Positions 45,795 through 49,856 of a stretch of 49,856 nt of DNA are shown piece by piece. The position numbers were made by a program, and so were the translations under genes. Origin of the DNA: Pseudomonadota bacterium (GTDB taxonomy: Bacteria > Pseudomonadota > Gammaproteobacteria > Steroidobacterales > Steroidobacteraceae); the NCBI GenBank assembly GCA_025357635.1, contig JANXOV010000148.1, forward strand, positions 1-49,856, written 5' to 3'. The notes below the pieces were generated by a model. That model saw nothing but the letters and a program-made list of their open reading frames with translations, searched no databases and was not told the DNA's origin. Numbering within the stretch: the first letter of the stretch is position 1; the number at the start of each line of letters is the position of its first letter.

Positions 45795-45838
45795 GCGCGC
45801 CTGCGATGAGGCATCACGGACTGCTCGTAGTTAGATGC
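45795..45838 (-). other. Partial attC-like site after the DUF3147 cassette gene
   Basis: On the minus strand GCATCTAAC (45830-45838) lies 7 bp after the DUF3147 stop and is followed by TACGAGC, as in the attC element at 46207-46329. The matching GTTRRRY half is not found downstream, so the site is probably truncated where the array meets the IS110 remnant. Confidence 0.45.
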
Positions 45839-45845
45839 CGACACA

Positions 45846-46208
45846 TTACACCCCAATACCGAAGCGGTTGAGACACCACACCATGGCGAGATACGCGATA
45901 GCAGTGGCAATGCACGCGGCCGCCAAGCTTAACCAGAAAGTAACCCCGATACGTAGTAGCACGGGCAGCACTATGAACAGCGTAAGCGATGGAAGCACAA
46001 GCCACAATATGCTGTGAGATAGCTGAGCGACGCGCGGTAGGTCGCCGGTATCAAGGTAAAGCCACACAAAGGCCAAAAGCGAAGTCAACGGAAGGGACGC
46101 AAGCGCCGCACTCCAAAAGGTACTGCGCTTCGCCACTTCCGAGACCGCAACGACTACAGCTGCAGTGAGAGCTACCTTGACAACGTAGTGCCACATTTGG
46201 ATCGGCAT
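45846..46208 (-). CDS. DUF3147 membrane protein (cassette gene)
   Basis: This 120-residue protein has four membrane helices (about residues 7-25, 30-50, 61-85 and 92-114) and the DUF3147 features EVAKRSTFWSAALASLPLTS and FVWLYLDTGDLPRVAQLS. The first ATG (46208) lies inside the GTTAGATG end of the preceding attC site; a second ATG at 46196 is a possible alternative, and neither has a ribosome site. As in most cassettes, the gene fills the space between two recombination sites. DUF3147 proteins are of unknown function and recur on mobile cassettes. Confidence 0.8.
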   Translation of the reverse strand: MPIQMWHYVVKVALTAAVVVAVSEVAKRSTFWSAALASLPLTSLLAFVWLYLDTGDLPRVAQLSHSILWLVLPSLTLFIVLPVLLRIGVTFWLSLAAACIATAIAYLAMVWCLNRFGIGV

Positions 46209-46329
46209 CTAACGATGAGGTTGAGCGACGCGGGGGTGCGTCGCCGACCAGCGAAGCTGATTTATCCAGAACATCGACTCTCTCCTTGGTCTAACGAAGA
46301 CGCGACCCCGCGATCGCTCGTAGTTAGGC
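46207..46329 (-). other. attC recombination site, long form (about 123 bp)
   Basis: On the minus strand the site begins GCCTAAC and ends GTTAGATGC. The inner arms pair well: GAGCGATCGCGGGG near the left and the reverse complement of GAGCGACGCGGGGG near the right, with an extra unpaired T on one arm, the type of bulge that marks attC polarity. A second core-like GTTAGAC lies within the long terminal part, with a short AGACCA/TGGTCG pairing. It follows the frameshifted cupin gene and precedes DUF3147. Confidence 0.75.
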
Positions 46330-46355
46330 GGCATCGACATCGCCGAATCTCGTGG

Positions 46356-47062
46356 TCATTGCTGACTACAAACTCCCGATGGCTTCCAGGCCGAAGGTGT
46401 ACCACTTTCCTGAGTTGCATCATGGATGACGAGCGCGAACGCCCGCCGGAGCACCGTACCAGTCACGTTCAGTTGCATTAAGATATTGGGCGGTACGGTC
46501 ATGGTTCCTCCGGCTCGAGCTCTGCTAGCACCTGTCGGAGTCTCCAAACACTGCTCCCCCGCGACCACATACCAACCTTCAGGGCCCGGATGTGTGTGCA
46601 CCCTCGACTTCTCGCCTGGCCGCATGACCGCGTACGAGAGAACCGCACTGTAGCTAGTTGCTGAAGAAAGCTGCATAGGTCCAATTACTGCGATTGCTTT
46701 GCCCCCGTGCCGAGCAAGGTCCCGGGGCCCAAATTCCGAGAGCCACACACGCCCGTCCTCCTCCACTGGAGCCCATTTCTGCTCTTGGCCGCGTCCGCGG
46801 CTTCTCTGCTTTCATACGCACGAAGGTGCCAGTAAACAGTCGGTTGGCTGAAATGGAGCCCTGTTACGGTGCCGACATTGAAGCAACCAAACTCGGGTCG
46901 CGTCTCACCTACCGGCACGTCCACGCAAGCCACCTCGGTCAAGTGCTCGTGAGCAGCGGTGTCGGACACCTGAGCCTCCTGATTTGCCGCCATCCCGATG
47001 TGCGGGGTTAGGAGTGACGGTACGAGCACACAAACGGCGACGATGGTTGATATCTTCAGCAT
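46356..47062 (-). pseudogene. Secreted cupin-domain protein, frameshifted cassette gene
   Basis: ATG 47062, seven bases after TTGGAGGAAC, opens with a signal peptide (VAVCVLVPSLLTPHIGMA) and GTVTGLHFSQPTVYWHLRAY, then ends wrongly at 46685. The cupin half is in the next frame: QKWAPVEEDGRVWLSEFGP onward, with HTHPGPEGWYVVAGEQCLET and the end at 46356. One missing base near 46790 explains the break and would give about 235 residues. The cupin histidines and glutamate are intact. The gene lies between the attC sites at 47114 and 46329 on the same strand as all other cassette genes. Confidence 0.75.
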
Positions 47063-47113
47063 GCCTGTTCCTCCAAAAGACGTTCGTTCTCGAGAGCGTG
47101 ACTGACCAACGCC

Positions 47114-47200
47114 GCCTAACGTTCCGGCTGAGCGGCGGCGCGCCGATCTATTCGCCGTGGCACTTTATCCATCACTGCCCGCTGCAACCGGTTGTCATGC
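47114..47200 (-). other. attC recombination site (about 87 bp)
   Basis: The minus-strand end is GTTAGGC (plus GCCTAAC at 47114-47120). The inner arms CCGGTTGCAGCGGGC and GCCGCTCAGCCGG pair with one extra base on one side. The opposite end reads GCATGACAAC, a degenerate form of the RYYYAAC core. It lies 10 bp after the stop of the cupin gene at 47211 and 51 bp before the start of the next. Confidence 0.72.
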
Positions 47201-47210
47201 CGAGGGCAAA

Positions 47211-47672
47211 TCACCGTCGCCCTTCCTCTGCCGGCACGATGGCGAAGGGTCCCGAGGACGTCAATACAAACTCGCAGTCCGATTGTTCCGCGCACTTAAC
47301 AGAGTGCACCACGTTTGGCGGAATCTCTGAATAGGAACCTGGCCCCAACGCCTTCTCGGTAGACCCATTGTGTTTCACAACCACCGACCCCGAGATAACT
47401 ACTACGCGCTCAACCGACGGATGTGTATGTGGCGCAGGAGCGTAACCAGCAGGAAACTTTCTGAGCATTCCATGCTCTCCCCTTGCCGGGTCTCCCCACA
47501 ATAGAACACTCTGGACGGAGGGCAGAACCGCGTCCTTAACCCATTTCAATTCCTGATGGGCCCAGACCTTAGCCTCGTCACCCGCTTGAGTGTAAGCAAA
47601 GCCCACCGCCCCAAACGCCGTTGCTAAGACGACAAACCCTATTACACGTCGAGTAGTGAGCAGGCGAATCAT
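47211..47672 (-). CDS. Cupin-domain protein with N-terminal membrane anchor (cassette gene)
   Basis: This 153-residue protein has a signal or anchor helix (RVIGFVVLATAFGAVGFAYT) and a cupin domain at about 65-145 with the metal-type residues in PHTHPSVERVVVISGSVVVK and PPNVVHSV. A strong AGGAGG precedes the ATG at 47672. It is related in kind to the frameshifted cupin cassette next to it but is not a recent duplicate. The cupin substrate is unknown. Confidence 0.82.
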   Translation of the reverse strand: MIRLLTTRRVIGFVVLATAFGAVGFAYTQAGDEAKVWAHQELKWVKDAVLPSVQSVLLWGDPARGEHGMLRKFPAGYAPAPHTHPSVERVVVISGSVVVKHNGSTEKALGPGSYSEIPPNVVHSVKCAEQSDCEFVLTSSGPFAIVPAEEGRR

Positions 47673-47735
47673 GAAGAAATCCTCCTGGCGCGAATTAGGG
47701 TTCCAACCGGCCTGCGCGTCGCGCCCGACTGCGCG

Positions 47736-47793
47736 GCATAACGTTTGCGATCAGCGGCGAGCGCAGCGAGTCCGCTGGAGCGCATTGTTATGC
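47736..47793 (-). other. attC recombination site, textbook form (58 bp)
   Basis: The ends are perfect 7-base inverted repeats, GCATAAC and GTTATGC. The inner arms (plus strand GCGATCAGCGG and CCGCTGGAGCGC) pair with bulged bases, and the tip can form a further small hairpin. The length is typical of short attC sites (57-60 bp). The stop codon TAA of the DUF2283 gene lies within the left core, as in many integron cassettes. This is the clearest of the sites. Confidence 0.88.
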
Positions 47794-47985
47794 GGCAACT
47801 TGTTCGTAGCTGAACTTCGGGGCGTCGGCACGCGTAGACGCGTGTTCCATGGTTATTGAGCAAATATTGCCCGCAGCATCGAAATCGAGAATCGTGTTCT
47901 CATCGAGATCACGAGTCACCGCAACCGGCGCCTCCCGAAACTCAATCAACAGCGTGTCCGTGTCTTCAAAATAGCGAATCTTCAT
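47788..47985 (-). CDS. DUF2283 protein (cassette gene)
   Basis: This 65-residue protein has the DUF2283 pattern: MKIRYFEDTDTLLIEFREAP, then TRDLDENTILDFDAAGNICS and ITMEHAS. Its ATG overlaps the stop of the upstream 78-residue gene by 4 bp, so the two are translated together. DUF2283 proteins occur in two-gene modules with small DUF4258-like or similar partners on plasmids and cassette arrays, and a toxin-antitoxin role is often suspected but not shown. Its stop lies inside the attC site. Confidence 0.85.
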   Translation of the reverse strand: MKIRYFEDTDTLLIEFREAPVAVTRDLDENTILDFDAAGNICSITMEHASTRADAPKFSYEQVAA

Positions 47986-48218
47986 GGGGAAAAATCCCTA
48001 TCGAAAAAGGCATTGCGTACAGTTTCACCGTCCGGCAACAGGATAACGCGAAGATATCGATTTTCCATCTCCGGAACCTGGCACCACCGCCGAATTCGGC
48101 CATCTTCTTGAATCGCTTCGCGAATTGGCGACGCCATAGCGCGGATTATCCACTCGTCCAGGATCACCGATCGATCCGGGCGGAGCCTTACGGCTTCAAA
48201 ATAGTGTGTGACCTTCAC
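47982..48218 (-). CDS. 78-residue partner of the DUF2283 protein (cassette gene)
   Basis: The product starts at GTG 48218 (MKVTHYFEAVRLRPDRSVIL) and ends with YLRVILLPDGETVRNAFFDR. The last block recurs in small proteins coupled to DUF2283 genes, resembling a DUF4258-like fold. Arginine-rich, soluble and small, it is the more toxin-like of the two. The start is weakly supported by its ribosome site. As the first gene of the visible array, its upstream 247 bp holds no recognisable attI site or integrase. Confidence 0.7.
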   Translation of the reverse strand: MKVTHYFEAVRLRPDRSVILDEWIIRAMASPIREAIQEDGRIRRWCQVPEMENRYLRVILLPDGETVRNAFFDRDFSP

Positions 48219-48465
48219 GCCACCAACGTAACAGAATGTGGTGCAGGGTCAATTTGCCGCATTACTCCTGTTTAGGCGACCGAACAGCCGCAAACAAACA
48301 CGACGAAATAGTCAGATAGCATGCCCGCTCTTCCATAGACGATTGAATCCACTACACCACTAGTCGCATAGCAGGTCAAACCCACGGTTTGAGTATTAGC
48401 GATGTAGCGCGCGATGCAAGGCGCCTCGCTTCTGCGAGTCTGCGCGAGCCGGCAATCGTGCTTCG
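48219..48465 (-). other. Gene-free junction between the SPOR gene and the first cassette
   Basis: No gene, attI or intI was found in these 247 bp. GACTAACGAAGCACG at the SPOR stop resembles a core site only weakly. A short CTCGC/GCGAG hairpin lies near 48430. It may be the remnant right edge of the array. Confidence 0.4.
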
Positions 48466-49011
48466 TTAGTCTCCAACCCGGATGACCAGCACATCGATAT
48501 CCGACTTGCGCAATTTCTGACGCATTCGATTCAGCTCGTCCAGATTGGAAATGGGCCCGATGCGAATCCGGTGCCAGGTATCTGTGTCAACCGACACCTT
48601 TTGCACTTTGGATTCGATGCCCTGCAGTGCCAGCTGCGCGCGGATGCGATCGGCGTCGTTGAAACTTTTATAGGAGCCGGCTTGCAGCACGTAGGTGCCC
48701 GGGCGCGTTTCGGGCGCCGCGCGCATGTCCGGTTTGACGTCCTTGTCCTTTTCCGGCACCACTACTTCGAACTTCGGCAGCATGTCGTAGAAATCGTAGG
48801 ACTTTGCGGGGGGCTCTTCTTCCGGAACCTCGTTGTCAAACGTCCTTCGCTTCTCGTGCTTGGATTGTTTGACGGCAGCAACATCGGGTCTGTGATCCTG
48901 CACATAAATGAACACCGCAATCGCGAGACCGAGCGCGAGCCCCAGCCCCAGGCCCAGCCATCCGGAAAAACCGCTGCTGCGTGATCGACGTGTCTTGTAG
49001 TCCTTGGCCAT
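48466..49011 (-). CDS. SPOR-domain membrane protein (FtsN-like)
   Basis: This 181-residue protein has a basic cytoplasmic start (MAKDYKTRRSRSSG), one membrane helix (about 18-42) and a C-terminal SPOR domain (about 105-180: TYVLQAGSYKSFNDADRIRA, then TWHRIRIGPI) that binds septal peptidoglycan. This arrangement is like FtsN, a late division protein, and the gene is regularly found directly after argS in gammaproteobacteria. It lies 10 bp downstream of argS here. Confidence 0.88.
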   Translation of the reverse strand: MAKDYKTRRSRSSGFSGWLGLGLGLALGLAIAVFIYVQDHRPDVAAVKQSKHEKRRTFDNEVPEEEPPAKSYDFYDMLPKFEVVVPEKDKDVKPDMRAAPETRPGTYVLQAGSYKSFNDADRIRAQLALQGIESKVQKVSVDTDTWHRIRIGPISNLDELNRMRQKLRKSDIDVLVIRVGD

Positions 49012-49021
49012 AGCTGAAGTG

Positions 49022-49855
49022 TTACATAGTTTCCGGGGCCGACACGCCGAGCAGTGTCAATCCGTTGCGGATAACGGTCTGCGCGGCGACTGCGAGGCTC
49101 AGCCGGGCATTGCGCAAACCTTCGTCGGTGACGATGAGCTGGTGCGCGCTGTAGTTGGTGTGGAAATCGTTGGCCAGATCCCGCAGATAGTGCACCAGCG
49201 TGTGCGGCGCGCGCTGTGCGGCGCAGGCGGCGATGACTTCGGGAAATTGCGTCAGCCGCTTGATCAATTCCATTTCCTGCGGCTCTTGCAAAACTCGCAA
49301 GTCGTCCGGCGTCTGCGCGGGCGTGTAGATCAACCCGCGCTCGGCCAACTGACGCATTACGCTGGCAACGCGCGCGTGGGCATACTGAATGTAATACACG
49401 GGATTGTCGTTGGAGCGGGACTTCGCCAGTTCCAGATCGAAGTCCAGATGCTGATCGTTGCTGCGCATGACGTAGAACAACCGCGCGGCATCGTTGCCCA
49501 CCTCTTTACGCAGGTCGCGCAGGGTGACGAACTCGCCGGAGCGTGTGGACATCTGCGCTTTTTCGCCGCCCCGATACAGCGTGACGAATTGCACCAGCCG
49601 CACTTCGAACCTGTCCACAGGTCCGCCGAGTGCATCGAGGCCGGCGCGCAGGCGTGTGATGTAGCCGTGATGATCAGCGCCCCATATGTACACGAGATGA
49701 TCGAAGCCGCGTTCGAGCTTGTTCATCACATAGGCGATGTCCGAAGCGAAGTAGGTCTTGATGCCGTTGTCGCGCACCATGACGCGATCTTTTTCGTCGC
49801 CGTAGTCCGTGCTCTTGAACCACAGCGCGCCGTCCTTGAGATAGGCGTGACCGGA
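49022..49855 (-). CDS. argS: Arginyl-tRNA synthetase (C-terminal part; start outside window)
   Basis: ArgS charges tRNA-Arg with arginine. The visible C-terminal 277 residues include [19 protein letters not shown], the KMSKS-equivalent region [17 protein letters not shown], and the anticodon-binding domain ending [14 protein letters not shown], typical of class I ArgS. The frame stays open to the window edge. A TGA ends it 10 bp before the SPOR gene. Confidence 0.95.
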   Translation of the reverse strand, partial: SGHAYLKDGALWFKSTDYGDEKDRVMVRDNGIKTYFASDIAYVMNKLERGFDHLVYIWGADHHGYITRLRAGLDALGGPVDRFEVRLVQFVTLYRGGEKAQMSTRSGEFVTLRDLRKEVGNDAARLFYVMRSNDQHLDFDLELAKSRSNDNPVYYIQYAHARVASVMRQLAERGLIYTPAQTPDDLRVLQEPQEMELIKRLTQFPEVIAACAAQRAPHTLVHYLRDLANDFHTNYSAHQLIVTDEGLRNARLSLAVAAQTVIRNGLTLLGVSAPETM

Positions 49856-49856
49856 G

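Noticed and set aside
48219-48465. A possible attI site or integrase remnant
   Set aside because: No intI-like frame on either strand and only a weak core-like sequence.

Overview
The window is about 50 kb of high-GC bacterial chromosome, with a conserved first half and a disturbed second half. Gene content and order point to a free-living, aerobic gammaproteobacterium near the Xanthomonadales/Nevskiales/Steroidobacter side of the class: lysM-dprA-smg-topA divergent from def-fmt-rsmB, then a DUF4390 gene and ntrYX; argS next to a SPOR protein; HemB of the cysteine-free metal type; aerobic HemF; and a Gor/gamma-carbonic anhydrase/AroE cluster. I cannot name the species.

Positions 1-28400 are dense and conserved. 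In order they hold the end of an acyl-CoA ligase and an SDR oxidoreductase, then on the minus strand an SH3 protein, oligopeptidase A, a GIDE membrane protein and LemA. Next come gor and a gamma-carbonic anhydrase on plus, aroE and hemB on minus, and an ECF sigma factor with its zinc-finger anti-sigma factor on plus. The minus-strand run lysM-dprA-smg-topA-hemF-rlmJ lies back to back with the plus-strand operon def-fmt-rsmB-DUF4390-ntrY-ntrX. A DUF1772 membrane protein and the lytic transglycosylase Slt close this half. The ntrX-like regulator has lost its ATPase and sigma-54 contact motifs.

Positions 28400-36200 are different. Small intact stress-type genes (CsbD, a 25-residue membrane peptide, small lipoproteins, an 80-residue hydrophilic protein) alternate with broken genes. 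The broken ones are a BON-domain gene split by an exact 8-bp duplication, a DsbA-like gene with three lesions, an AraC regulator with three lesions, and a frameshifted secreted protein. A GTAGG/CCTAC element recurs between them, twice as the palindrome CGTAGG-N6-CCTACG.

Positions 36300-45600 hold an iron-sulfur type photolyase with its DUF2256 partner, a TIR-membrane-TPR protein, a second ECF sigma factor paired with a cupin anti-sigma factor, an amino-acid permease, a phytoene-dehydrogenase-like gene broken near its 3' end, and a VOC protein.

Positions 45600-48220 are the most unusual part. All genes lie on the minus strand, each is followed by a palindromic element with GCYTAAC...GTTRRRY ends and an inner imperfect stem, and there is no integrase gene. 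This is an integron-type gene-cassette array without an integrase (a CALIN), lying beside argS-SPOR and bordered on its other side by a decayed IS110 transposase start. Its cargo is a DUF2283 two-gene module, two cupin proteins (one frameshifted) and a DUF3147 membrane protein. No tRNA, rRNA or CRISPR array was seen.
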